A DNA stretch of 62,125 nucleotides, taken from an uncultured Muribaculaceae bacterium. GTDB taxonomy: Bacteria > Bacteroidota > Bacteroidia > Bacteroidales > Muribaculaceae. Made by a program: the position numbers and the translations under genes. Below, in pieces: positions 46,614 to 54,082 of the stretch; positions within the stretch are counted from its first letter, which is position 1, and each line of letters begins with the position of its first letter. The notes beneath the pieces are model-generated. The model saw only the letters and a list, made by a program, of their open reading frames with translations, was not told the origin of the DNA and did no database searches. Location: NCBI GenBank assembly GCA_910584525.1, contig CAJUAT010000009.1, positions 1 through 62,125 on the forward strand, in the 5' to 3' direction.

Positions 46614-46645
46614 ATGTGCCTCCATGACGGAGGCACATAAAAAAG
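46607..46645. repeat. 17-bp perfect inverted repeat
   Basis: Arms 46607-46623 and 46629-46645 are perfect complements around a 5-base loop. The outer six pairs are T with A. The left arm includes the T tract of the neighbouring terminator hairpin, so the two structures cannot form at once. Its U-first, A-last polarity is opposite to an intrinsic terminator. Confidence 0.75.
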
Positions 46646-46653
46646 GTTTATCT

Positions 46654-47793
46654 TTAACGTTTGCCGTACATTGATTCGTAATACTGGCGATAGTCGCCGG
46701 AGGTGATGTTGTCGAGCCAGGGTTGGTTGTCGAGGTACCATCTCACGGTTTTCTCAATACCCTCCTCGAACTGTAGAGAAGGCTCCCAGCCGAGTTCTTT
46801 CTGGAGTTTGCGGCTGTCGATGGCGTACCTCATGTCGTGGCCCGGGCGGTCGGTGACATAGGTTATGAGTTTATCGCTGTAGCCTTCGGGGTTGCCGAGC
46901 AACCGGTCAACGGTTTTGATAACCACTTTTATAAGGTCGATGTTCTTCCATTCGTTGAAGCCGCCGATGTTGTATGTTTCGGCCGGTTTGCCATGGTGGA
47001 AAATGGTGTCGATAGCGCGAGCGTGGTCCTCGACGAAGAGCCAGTCGCGCACGTTCTCGCCCTTGCCGTAGACGGGCAGTGGCTTGCCGTGACGGATGTT
47101 GTTGATGAAGAGAGGTATCAGTTTTTCGGGGAACTGGTAGGGACCATAGTTGTTGCTGCAGTTGGTCACGAGCGTGGGCATGCCATACGTGTCGTAGTAA
47201 GCTCTCACGAAGTGGTCTGAGCTGGCTTTCGACGCCGAATATGGTGAATGGGGATTATAGCGGGTGGTTTCGAGGAAGAACTCGCTGCCGAATGCCAGAT
47301 GGTGCTCGGCCGAGGAGGCGGTGGTGGTGAACGGCGACGCTATCCCCTCGGGGTCGGTGAGCTCCAGGGCCCCGTATACTTCATCGGTGGAGATATGATA
47401 GAAGAGTTTACCCTCGAATCCTTCGGGAGTTTCCTCCCAGTATTCCTTGGCGGCCTGCAGCAGAGCCAGCGTGCCCATCACGTTGGTGCGTGCGAAGGTA
47501 AAGGGATCCTTGATGCTTCGGTCCACATGGCTTTCGGCCGCCAGATGGATGATGCCGTCGATATGGTTGTCGCGGATGATGCGACGCATCTCGTCGAGGT
47601 CGGCGATGTCGGCCTTCACGAAGCTGTAGTTAGGCTTCTCTTCTATGTCCTTGAGGTTGGCGAGATTCCCGGCATAGGTGAGCTTGTCGAGATTGACTAT
47701 TCTGTAGTCAGGGTATTTGTTGACAAACAGACGTACCACATGGCTGCCGATGAATCCGGCACCTCCCGTTATCAGTATGTTGCGTTTCGGCAT
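46654..47793 (-). CDS. rfbB: dTDP-glucose 4,6-dehydratase
   Basis: Extended SDR enzyme converting dTDP-glucose to dTDP-4-keto-6-deoxyglucose, the branch point to rhamnose. In 379 residues it has the NAD-binding TGGAGFIGSH loop at residue 8, HLAAESHVDRSI, the STDEVYG motif and the catalytic YSASKASSD (Tyr-x3-Lys). Unusually, an insert of about 25 residues (ELTDPEGIASPFTTTASSAE and onward) sits between STDEVYG and YSASK. rfbA, C and D are not adjacent, so it is a stand-alone gene here. Confidence 0.94.
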   Translation of the reverse strand: MPKRNILITGGAGFIGSHVVRLFVNKYPDYRIVNLDKLTYAGNLANLKDIEEKPNYSFVKADIADLDEMRRIIRDNHIDGIIHLAAESHVDRSIKDPFTFARTNVMGTLALLQAAKEYWEETPEGFEGKLFYHISTDEVYGALELTDPEGIASPFTTTASSAEHHLAFGSEFFLETTRYNPHSPYSASKASSDHFVRAYYDTYGMPTLVTNCSNNYGPYQFPEKLIPLFINNIRHGKPLPVYGKGENVRDWLFVEDHARAIDTIFHHGKPAETYNIGGFNEWKNIDLIKVVIKTVDRLLGNPEGYSDKLITYVTDRPGHDMRYAIDSRKLQKELGWEPSLQFEEGIEKTVRWYLDNQPWLDNITSGDYRQYYESMYGKR

Positions 47794-47944
47794 ATTCCTC
47801 GTATTGTGAATTGCAAAAGTTTGTGTTCAGTTTGAAATTGAAGTTGTTTCGACTAATTTTTATGGTAAGATTTATTATTAAACGTAAATTGGTTGAAACA
47901 ACTTCATATGCAAAGTTAGCGAAAAAAAGTCAAAGATTCAAGAA

Positions 47945-48748
47945 TTACTCCAACAGAGCAATCGTGAGGGCTATGAAGTCGTCGACCGACAGTCGTTCAG
48001 GTCTGAGAGTGAGAAAATGCTCTATGGTGGCAATCTTGTCGGGTTTGGCGTTTGCGAGCATGGGTGCCAGAGAGTTGCGCAGCGTCTTGCGGCGCTGGCT
48101 GAAGGCCTGCTTCACCAGAGCCTTGAACTTTGCCTGGTCGCAACCGAGGTCGGTGCGGCTGTTGCGGGTGAGGCGTATCACGCCGCTGCGCACCTTTGGC
48201 GGCGGCGTGAAAACATAAGGCTCTACCGTGAACAGATACTCGCAGTCGTACCATGCCTGCAGCAGCACCGACAGGATTCCCCTTTCACGCCCTCCCGGAT
48301 CGGCGCATATACGTTCCGACACTTCCTTCTGAAGCATTCCGCCGGCAACCGGTATTTGGTCTTTGTTGTCAAGAATCCGGAAAAATATCTGGCTCGAGAT
48401 GTTATAGGGGAAATTGCCGATTACGGCTAACTCCCTGCCGGGGAAAATGTCGGCGAGGTCCATGTGGAGGAAGTCGCCTTGAATCACCTCCAGGCCGGGA
48501 TACAGGCGCGCCAGGAACTCCACGCTTTCCGTATCGAGTTCCACGGCTTTCAGCGGCCTTCCGGTGTCGATAAGATATTTTGTGAGCATACCCATGCCAG
48601 GGCCTACCTCGAGAATGGGGATGTCACCCCACCGGGAGGCACTCTCGGGAAGCTCGCCGCCACTGATCGTGTCGGCGATACGGCGAGCTATGCTTTCATC
48701 ATTGAGGAAATGCTGGCCCAGCGATTTCTTGGCGCGTACCTGCTTCAT
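47945..48748 (-). CDS. rsmA: 16S rRNA adenine dimethyltransferase RsmA (KsgA)
   Basis: Dimethylates A1518 and A1519 of 16S rRNA with SAM, a late 30S maturation step. In 267 residues it shows KKSLGQHFLNDES, the SAM site LEVGPGMGMLT, GDFLHMD and the catalytic NFPYNISSQI, plus a C-terminal helical domain (FSQRRKTLRNSL). It is the last gene of the FKBP-FKBP-small lipoprotein run, 18 bp after the small lipoprotein. Confidence 0.96.
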   Translation of the reverse strand: MKQVRAKKSLGQHFLNDESIARRIADTISGGELPESASRWGDIPILEVGPGMGMLTKYLIDTGRPLKAVELDTESVEFLARLYPGLEVIQGDFLHMDLADIFPGRELAVIGNFPYNISSQIFFRILDNKDQIPVAGGMLQKEVSERICADPGGRERGILSVLLQAWYDCEYLFTVEPYVFTPPPKVRSGVIRLTRNSRTDLGCDQAKFKALVKQAFSQRRKTLRNSLAPMLANAKPDKIATIEHFLTLRPERLSVDDFIALTIALLE

Positions 48749-48766
48749 GTCGTATATATGATGCCG

Positions 48767-48958
48767 TCAGAGCGTGGCTACCGTGTCGGCGGTCACGGGA
48801 AGGTCGGCGGCGATTGTGTCGGGCGCTACTTCTATGGTTTCGCCGTTGGGTGTCATGTTCTCCATGGTGCGCCCCTTGCACCCCGTTAGAGAACATACGG
48901 CGAGGACTGCCGCCGTAGCCGTAATCCCCGCCATAGTTGTGAGTCTTGATATTTTCAT
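48767..48958 (-). CDS. Small lipoprotein of unknown function
   Basis: A 63-residue protein. The signal peptide (MKISRLTTMAGITATAAVLA) leads to a lipobox near SLTGC, so the mature lipoprotein is only about 36 residues: KGRT, then an acidic, Thr/Val/Pro-rich stretch. No domain is recognised. The ATG at 48958 is preferred over a GTG two codons upstream. Placement 13 bp after the lipoprotein FKBP gene and 18 bp before rsmA supports a real, cotranscribed gene. Confidence 0.65.
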   Translation of the reverse strand: MKISRLTTMAGITATAAVLAVCSLTGCKGRTMENMTPNGETIEVAPDTIAADLPVTADTVATL

Positions 48959-48971
48959 GAACACATGAAAT

Positions 48972-49529
48972 TTATTTTACAATGTCAAGAAGGTCCACTT
49001 TGAAGATCAGGTCTTCATTGGGTCCGATGTTTGCCTGAGGCGCACCCATCTCTCCATATGCCAGCTTGCCCGGTATATAGAAGATGTATGTGCTTCCCGG
49101 GGTCATGAGCTGCAGGCCTTCGGTCCAGCCGGCGATCACGTGGTCCAGAGGGAAGGATGTGGGCTCGCCGCGCTGATAGCTCGAGTCGAACACGTAGCCT
49201 GTGGTGAGGCGTCCCTCATAGTTGACGGTCACCTGGTCGGTGGCTGTGGGGTGGGCACCCGTACCCTCTTTGAGCACAAGATATTTCAGACCCGAAGCCG
49301 TCACGGCATATGTGGAGTCGGTGGCCGTCTCCGACTTTTTGTCGGGGTTGTCGAATATTTTGGCGAGGGAGTCACGTTCAGCCACGGGCACCTCTTCCAC
49401 CTCGGCCACTTCAGTGGTATCAGTTGTCGTGTCGGAGTCGGCGGCGGCAGTCTTCCCCTTGCAGGAAGCCATGCTTACGATACCGGCGCCTATCAGCAGA
49501 CCCATGGCTATGATATTGAGCTTCTTCAT
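48972..49529 (-). CDS. FKBP-type peptidyl-prolyl isomerase lipoprotein
   Basis: A 185-residue lipoprotein (lipobox SMASC, C23) with a Thr/Glu/Val-rich linker to about 85 and one FKBP domain (about 85-185). Conserved pocket residues are seen in VNYEGRLTTGYVFDSSYQRGE, VIAGWTEGLQLM and YGEMGAPQANIGPNEDLIF. It is a periplasmic or membrane-anchored folding catalyst. It overlaps the preceding FKBP gene by 4 bp (ATGA), and the two share clear sequence similarity, so they probably arose by duplication. Confidence 0.92.
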   Translation of the reverse strand: MKKLNIIAMGLLIGAGIVSMASCKGKTAAADSDTTTDTTEVAEVEEVPVAERDSLAKIFDNPDKKSETATDSTYAVTASGLKYLVLKEGTGAHPTATDQVTVNYEGRLTTGYVFDSSYQRGEPTSFPLDHVIAGWTEGLQLMTPGSTYIFYIPGKLAYGEMGAPQANIGPNEDLIFKVDLLDIVK

Positions 49530-50125
49530 GCCTTCTTGTTGACTTTAATGAGTTCCACATCGAAAATCAGGGTGGAGTGGGGAGGAATAGCTCCCGGCAC
49601 GCCCTGAGGACCATAAGCGAGGTCGCTGGGGATGAAGAAGGTATATTTGGCTCCCTCTTTCATGAGCTGTACGCCCTCGGTCCATCCGGGAATCACGCGG
49701 TTGAGGGGGAATGTGGCGGGTTCGCCACGGTTGACGGAGCTGTCGAACACCTGACCGCTGACGAGCTTGCCGGTGTAGTGTACGGTTACTTCATCCTCGG
49801 CGGTAGGCTGTGCGCCGGTACCCTCTTTGACTACGACGTACTGCAGGCCGCTGGCCGTGGTCTTCACATTCTCTTTCTTGCCGTTGTCGGCGAGGAACTG
49901 CTCGCCTTCGGCGCGGGCTGCTGCCTCCGCTTTCTTCTGAAGATCCTCCAGATATTCGTTGATGAGCTTCTGGGCCTCTTCCACAGGTACTGCCGGCTCT
50001 GTGCCTGCGTATACTGATTTGATGGCCTCCATGTATGTGTCGAGATCAAGATCCTTGACACCCATGCCCTGAAGCTGACGACCCATCGCCAGTCCCCAGG
50101 AATAACTAAGTTTGTCCATATTCAT
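49526..50125 (-). CDS. FKBP-type peptidyl-prolyl isomerase, FkpA/Mip-like
   Basis: A 199-residue isomerase with an N-terminal helical dimerisation domain (about 1-85; LSYSWGLAMGRQLQG, then a charged coiled helix) and a C-terminal FKBP domain (about 95-199; VHYTGKLVSGQVFDSS, VIPGWTEGVQLM, YGPQGVPGAIPPHSTL). No signal peptide is visible from this start, so a cytoplasmic location is likely. ATGs at 50125 and 50119 fit; the longer frame upstream lacks homology. Confidence 0.9.
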   Translation of the reverse strand: MNMDKLSYSWGLAMGRQLQGMGVKDLDLDTYMEAIKSVYAGTEPAVPVEEAQKLINEYLEDLQKKAEAAARAEGEQFLADNGKKENVKTTASGLQYVVVKEGTGAQPTAEDEVTVHYTGKLVSGQVFDSSVNRGEPATFPLNRVIPGWTEGVQLMKEGAKYTFFIPSDLAYGPQGVPGAIPPHSTLIFDVELIKVNKKA

Positions 50126-50202
50126 TTCTATCGTTAAGGAGACTCCGCGGAGCCTCAAGGGTTATTAAAGATATAACAAACGGGAGAGACAAGAGTTGCG
50201 GG

Positions 50203-51036
50203 TCAGCGGGTGGCGGTGATGTGGAAGCATCCGCCTTTTCTTTCGAAAATCACGAGGCAACGGTTGTCGTTTCGCATGTCGCGCAGCACCTCGGCGAGCA
50301 GGTTCTTGAGGTCTTCCTCATGAATGGTGCGGCTCGGGTCGGTGTTGTGGAAGCGCGTGTAGCTGATGTCGAAGGTAGTGCCGAACTGATGGGTGCTGGA
50401 ATCGACGGCATTCCTGTTGACACGGCGCAACCGCTTCACGGTGTAGGGTGTGCGCAGCAGACTCGTCACCAGGATACGGTAGGAGTCGGCGCCTCGGCTC
50501 GCCAGCGAATCGATGAAGTTGGCTCCTATGTCGCGCAGACACCGCTCCGCTTCCGGAACAAGATAGGGAAACGAATGTTTCAGCGTGTCGACGGTATAAT
50601 ATTCGTTGCTTTCCACCTTCACAATGGGGCGAGAGGTGAAATAGGCGGCTCCCACTTCGCGTATCGGCTGCATGCCCAGTCGCTCCGCGGCGGCATACTG
50701 GTATTTGTTGGAGTCGTTGAAGAACTCCCTGAGGTTGCCACGGAAATATATGGCTATCCGGTCATGGTTGCGTACCCCGGGCTTTATGTTGTATACCTTC
50801 TTTTCGCGTGGTTTCTGCGGCTGTTCGTCAAGTGGCAGGCGACATTCTTCGGTCCGGGATGGGTTTGCGGTATGCTGTGCCGATGCGGTGGCCTCGTCAA
50901 ACTCCTTGTTGCGCATACATGCCGTCGACAGCAGCAGCGCCAGAACACCCGCCATTACCGTCAGCAATAGGATGCCGTCGTACTTGCCCCTGTCTGTCCC
51001 GTTGTCGCCACGGGTCTCTCCGTTTCCTTTGGTCAT
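50203..51036 (-). CDS. DUF5715 family protein, M15 peptidase-like
   Basis: A 277-residue protein with one N-terminal membrane helix (about 22-40) ending in a possible lipobox STAC. The C-terminal domain has STHQFGTTFDISY (about 217-229), which matches the SxHxxGxAxD zinc motif of D,D-carboxypeptidases of the M15/VanY type, and GCFHIT near the end supplies a second His. A peptidoglycan-directed metallopeptidase is therefore suggested, though DUF5715 is uncharacterised as far as I know. It is divergent from the HAD gene with a shared promoter region. Confidence 0.75.
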   Translation of the reverse strand: MTKGNGETRGDNGTDRGKYDGILLLTVMAGVLALLLSTACMRNKEFDEATASAQHTANPSRTEECRLPLDEQPQKPREKKVYNIKPGVRNHDRIAIYFRGNLREFFNDSNKYQYAAAERLGMQPIREVGAAYFTSRPIVKVESNEYYTVDTLKHSFPYLVPEAERCLRDIGANFIDSLASRGADSYRILVTSLLRTPYTVKRLRRVNRNAVDSSTHQFGTTFDISYTRFHNTDPSRTIHEEDLKNLLAEVLRDMRNDNRCLVIFERKGGCFHITATR

Positions 51037-51040
51037 GACC

Positions 51041-51079
51041 GCAAAATTACTAAAAATTGCGAAATTTTACTAATTTTGC
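51041..51079. promoter_or_regulatory. Divergent -7 elements for the DUF5715 and HAD genes
   Basis: GCAAAATTA (51041-51049) and TAATTTTGC (51071-51079) form an inverted repeat. Each half contains a full TAATTTTG -7 element pointing to the adjacent ATG, which lies only 5 bases beyond it on each side. No TTTG -33 elements fit. Both transcripts could be leaderless. Confidence 0.55.
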
Positions 51080-51083
51080 CGAT

Positions 51084-51758
51084 ATGGAAAAGATTCAAGG
51101 AGCACTCATAGACATGGACGGGGTACTGTATGATTCGATGCCGGGACACACACTGGCATGGTGGCGTATGATGACGGAAGCCGGTTTCGACGTACCCCGC
51201 GACGAGTTTTATCTCTACGAGGGGATGACGGGCCATGCCACCATTCGGATGCTTTACAGGCGCGACCGTGGAGCGGATGTCAGCGAAGAGGAATGCCGCA
51301 GGCTCTACGCGCGGAAGTCGGCATATTTCAGCGAATGGGGTGAGCCGCCGCTGATGCCGGGCACTGCCGACGTGTTGCGTATCCTCAGGGAGAAGGGTGC
51401 TGTTTGTGTGCTTGTCACAGGCTCCGGTCAGCAGAGCCTTCTCGACAGGGTGCGCAGCGACTATCCCGGCATTTTCGCCGACGGGCATATGGTAACCTCA
51501 CGCGATGTGACTCACGGCAAGCCCGACCCGGAGCCTTATCTCAAAGGAGCGGAGATTGCCGGCGTGAGCCCCGGGAACTGTCTGGTGGTTGAGAATGCCC
51601 CGCTGGGGGTAGTGGCCGGAAAACGCGCCGGCGCTTTCGTGTGCGCCGTCACAACGGGCCCGATACCTCGCGACGAGTTTGTGAAGGCGGGTGCCGACAT
51701 GATTTTCGGCAATATGCATGAGTTTGCTGCATGGCTCGACAAAAATCTTGTGCCATGA
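51084..51758 (+). CDS. HAD family hydrolase, beta-phosphoglucomutase-like
   Basis: A 224-residue cytoplasmic phosphatase or mutase. Motif I is LIDMDGVLYDSMP (Asp nucleophile near residue 9), motif II LVTGSGQQS, motif III THGKPDPEPY and motif IV VENAPLGVVAGKRAG. An alpha-helical cap (about 18-85) places it in the subfamily I group of sugar-phosphate HADs. The substrate is not readable. Its stop overlaps the aroB start by 4 bp (ATGA). Confidence 0.9.
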   Translation: MEKIQGALIDMDGVLYDSMPGHTLAWWRMMTEAGFDVPRDEFYLYEGMTGHATIRMLYRRDRGADVSEEECRRLYARKSAYFSEWGEPPLMPGTADVLRILREKGAVCVLVTGSGQQSLLDRVRSDYPGIFADGHMVTSRDVTHGKPDPEPYLKGAEIAGVSPGNCLVVENAPLGVVAGKRAGAFVCAVTTGPIPRDEFVKAGADMIFGNMHEFAAWLDKNLVP

Positions 51759-52768
51759 GCTGGCGCGAGGAACTTGCCGTAGTGGTGGATGCCTTGAATC
51801 CCGATAAGGTATTCATACTCACCGACAGCGGTGTGGCGCCCCTTTTCCGTCATGACGAGGAGACCACGATAATGGTGGCTGCCGGAGAGGGGAGCAAGAG
51901 CTTCGGCACTCTTGAGAAGGTACTCGGGGAGCTTGTGTGGCGTGGCGCCACGCGCCGGTCGCTGCTCGTCAATATCGGCGGAGGAATGGTCAGCGACCTC
52001 GGCGGTCTCGCCGCCGGACTCTTCATGAGGGGGATACGGCATGTCAACATCCCCACTACATTGCTGGCCATGGCCGATGCCGCCATCGGCGGCAAGACTG
52101 CCATCGACTTCTGCGGGTTAAAGAACCAGGTCGGACTCTTCAAGATGCCGGAGAGGGTGATAACTGATTCGTCGTGGCTCTCCACATTGCCTTGGCCGCT
52201 GGTGCGCGACGGTCTTGCCGAGGTGGTGAAGACTGCCATGCTCGACGGCCGGGAGTGTTATGAAGCATGTCTGGAACTTCCCGACAGACCGGATGCAGCG
52301 TCACTTGGACCTCTCGCCCTGCGGGCTGCGGCATTCAAGCAGGAAATAGTGGACCGCGATCCCCGTGAACAGGGATTGCGTCGTATCCTGAACTTGGGCC
52401 ATACCGCCGGCCATGCCTTCGAGAGTCTGGCGGCGCGTCGGGGTGTGACCCTGTCCCACGGCGAGGCGGTGGCTCACGGTATCGCCGTGGCTCTCGCCTT
52501 GAGCCGGAAGCTTCTGAATGCTTCCCCCGCCTTGCTCGACGTGTATGCCGCACGTATTCTGCTCCGCTTTTACAATCCTCTCCCGACGGCCGTCAGAGAC
52601 GCTGACGCCCTTATGGAAATCATGGCCCACGACAAAAAGAATCCCGCATATGGCAAGATTTCCTTCATCCTTCTCAGAGATGTAGGCGAGCCGGAGACCA
52701 TGGTGGCGGATGCGGCTGAAATCAAGCAGGCGCTCGCAGACGTTATACTCATAAGAGATAAACGATAA
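51755..52768 (+). CDS. aroB: 3-dehydroquinate synthase
   Basis: Second step of the shikimate pathway: DAHP to 3-dehydroquinate, with NAD and a divalent metal. In 337 residues it shows the NAD loop NIGGGMVSDLGG, PTTLLAMADAAIGGKTAIDF, the metal-binding region DGLAEVVKTA and LNLGHTAGHAFE, and LSHGEAVAHG. It is slightly shorter than E. coli AroB. The ATG at 51755 overlaps the HAD stop. The last codons and the stop lie in a 14-bp tandem repeat. Confidence 0.95.
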   Translation: MSWREELAVVVDALNPDKVFILTDSGVAPLFRHDEETTIMVAAGEGSKSFGTLEKVLGELVWRGATRRSLLVNIGGGMVSDLGGLAAGLFMRGIRHVNIPTTLLAMADAAIGGKTAIDFCGLKNQVGLFKMPERVITDSSWLSTLPWPLVRDGLAEVVKTAMLDGRECYEACLELPDRPDAASLGPLALRAAAFKQEIVDRDPREQGLRRILNLGHTAGHAFESLAARRGVTLSHGEAVAHGIAVALALSRKLLNASPALLDVYAARILLRFYNPLPTAVRDADALMEIMAHDKKNPAYGKISFILLRDVGEPETMVADAAEIKQALADVILIRDKR

Positions 52769-52796
52769 GAGATAAACGATAAGAGATAAACGATAA
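52751..52796 (+). repeat. 14-bp tandem repeat spanning the aroB stop
   Basis: ATAAGAGATAAACG is repeated exactly three times (52751-52764, 52765-52778, 52779-52792), followed by a partial ATAA(G). The first copy encodes the last aroB residues and the stop; the others fill the gap before the next gene. Confidence 0.9.
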
Positions 52797-52801
52797 GTGA
52801 T

Positions 52802-54082
52802 ATGCGTATAAGGAATCTGATACTGATGGTGTTGGTGGCTCTGTTTTGCGGGGGAGCCTTGGCGTGGAAACAGCTGCCGACCTATTGCGAGGGGTCGATG
52901 CTGCCGTATGACTACAGTCAGGAAGAGCCGTTCACTTGGCCCGACAGTCTTACGCCGCGCTATTGCGCTTATGTGGCGCGCCATGGCGCCCGGTATATGA
53001 CGGGCGAGAAGAAGTTCAGGAAACTGGAGAAAGCGCTTCATGAATCTGAGGCCAGAGGGAATCTCACGGCGGAAGGCCGCGGGATGCTGGCAATGATTGA
53101 CAGTATACGCAGTCTCAGCGAGGGCAGATGGGGTGAGCTTTCGGCTGTGGGAATCGCCGAGGAACAGCATCTCGGCACCACCATGCACGACGACTTTCCG
53201 CCCCTGGGCTCCGCCGCCATGCCTGTCACCACCATATCGTCGTTTGTGCCCAGGGCCATGATGACGATGTATGAGTTCAACCATGCCATGATGTTGGCAA
53301 ACGACTCTTTGGATGTGGTTGCGGCATCGGGATACGCCAATTCGCCGCTGGTATATTTCTTCGCCACCGACTCGGCTTACAGTGCCTACCGCAAGGATGG
53401 CGACTGGCGGGAGGCTGTGGAGAGATTTGAGCGCGACAGTCTGCTGACCGGTGGCGTGGAGCGGCTCTTCCGCAGCGTGCGCGGTTTCAGCTCCAAGGAA
53501 TTGCGCGGCCTTACGATGGAGATGTATTCGGTGCTTCAGTCAAGGCGTGCCATGGGTCTGCCGGCACCCACCGACAGATGGATGACACCTGCGGAATACC
53601 GCAGTTGCTGGCTGGTGTCGAACCTCACGCATTATCTGCGCAACAATGTCACGCCTCTCGACTCGCGGCCCGTGGCCGAAGCGGTGTCGCAGCTTGTGGA
53701 GACAATCATTGACCGTGCTGACATGACGATGGCCGGGGGCGGCGAGCCGCCATGCTTCGACGGCTATTTCGGACATGCCGAGACGTTGTTGCCCTTGCTG
53801 TCGGTGCTGAGGATTCCGGGCTGTTACGCCATGCCGCTCGACTGGAGCGAGCTGTCGCGTGAATGGCAGTTGCAGCGCATCACGCCGCTGGGAGCCAATT
53901 TCCGCCTGATTCTTTTCAGCGCGCCGTCGGGCATAGCATATGCCGCCGTCCGCCTCAACGGCCGTAATGTGGAGCCGCTCAAAGGGAAAGGCCGCATCGT
54001 GGAATGGCGTGAGCTGTCGGCTTACTGGCGGCATATCCTCGGCTCGCTGACGTTACAGACAGTGCCGCAGAATCAGAAATAG
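52802..54082 (+). CDS. Secreted MINPP-type histidine phosphatase
   Basis: A 426-residue branch-2 histidine phosphatase with a signal peptide (about 21 residues). The catalytic motif is R60-H61-G62-A63-R64-Y65, and the donor motif is H325-A326-E327 in FGHAETLLPLL. HAE in place of HD is the mark of multiple inositol polyphosphate phosphatases (phytases). It likely releases phosphate from phytate in the periplasm or on vesicles. It lies 33 bp after aroB across the tandem repeat. Its 3' end overlaps the convergent purF-like gene by 10 bp. Confidence 0.88.
   Translation: MRIRNLILMVLVALFCGGALAWKQLPTYCEGSMLPYDYSQEEPFTWPDSLTPRYCAYVARHGARYMTGEKKFRKLEKALHESEARGNLTAEGRGMLAMIDSIRSLSEGRWGELSAVGIAEEQHLGTTMHDDFPPLGSAAMPVTTISSFVPRAMMTMYEFNHAMMLANDSLDVVAASGYANSPLVYFFATDSAYSAYRKDGDWREAVERFERDSLLTGGVERLFRSVRGFSSKELRGLTMEMYSVLQSRRAMGLPAPTDRWMTPAEYRSCWLVSNLTHYLRNNVTPLDSRPVAEAVSQLVETIIDRADMTMAGGGEPPCFDGYFGHAETLLPLLSVLRIPGCYAMPLDWSELSREWQLQRITPLGANFRLILFSAPSGIAYAAVRLNGRNVEPLKGKGRIVEWRELSAYWRHILGSLTLQTVPQNQK

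Larger units (their letters stand above)
46335..46653. other. Intergenic region with two hairpins
   Basis: A 319-bp AT-rich gap between the WYL regulator and rfbB. No convincing protein-coding frame or consensus promoter is visible. A TATAAT-like sequence occurs near 46455 on the plus strand. The right half holds a terminator-like hairpin and a 17-bp palindrome. A small plus-strand RNA is possible but unproven. Confidence 0.5.
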
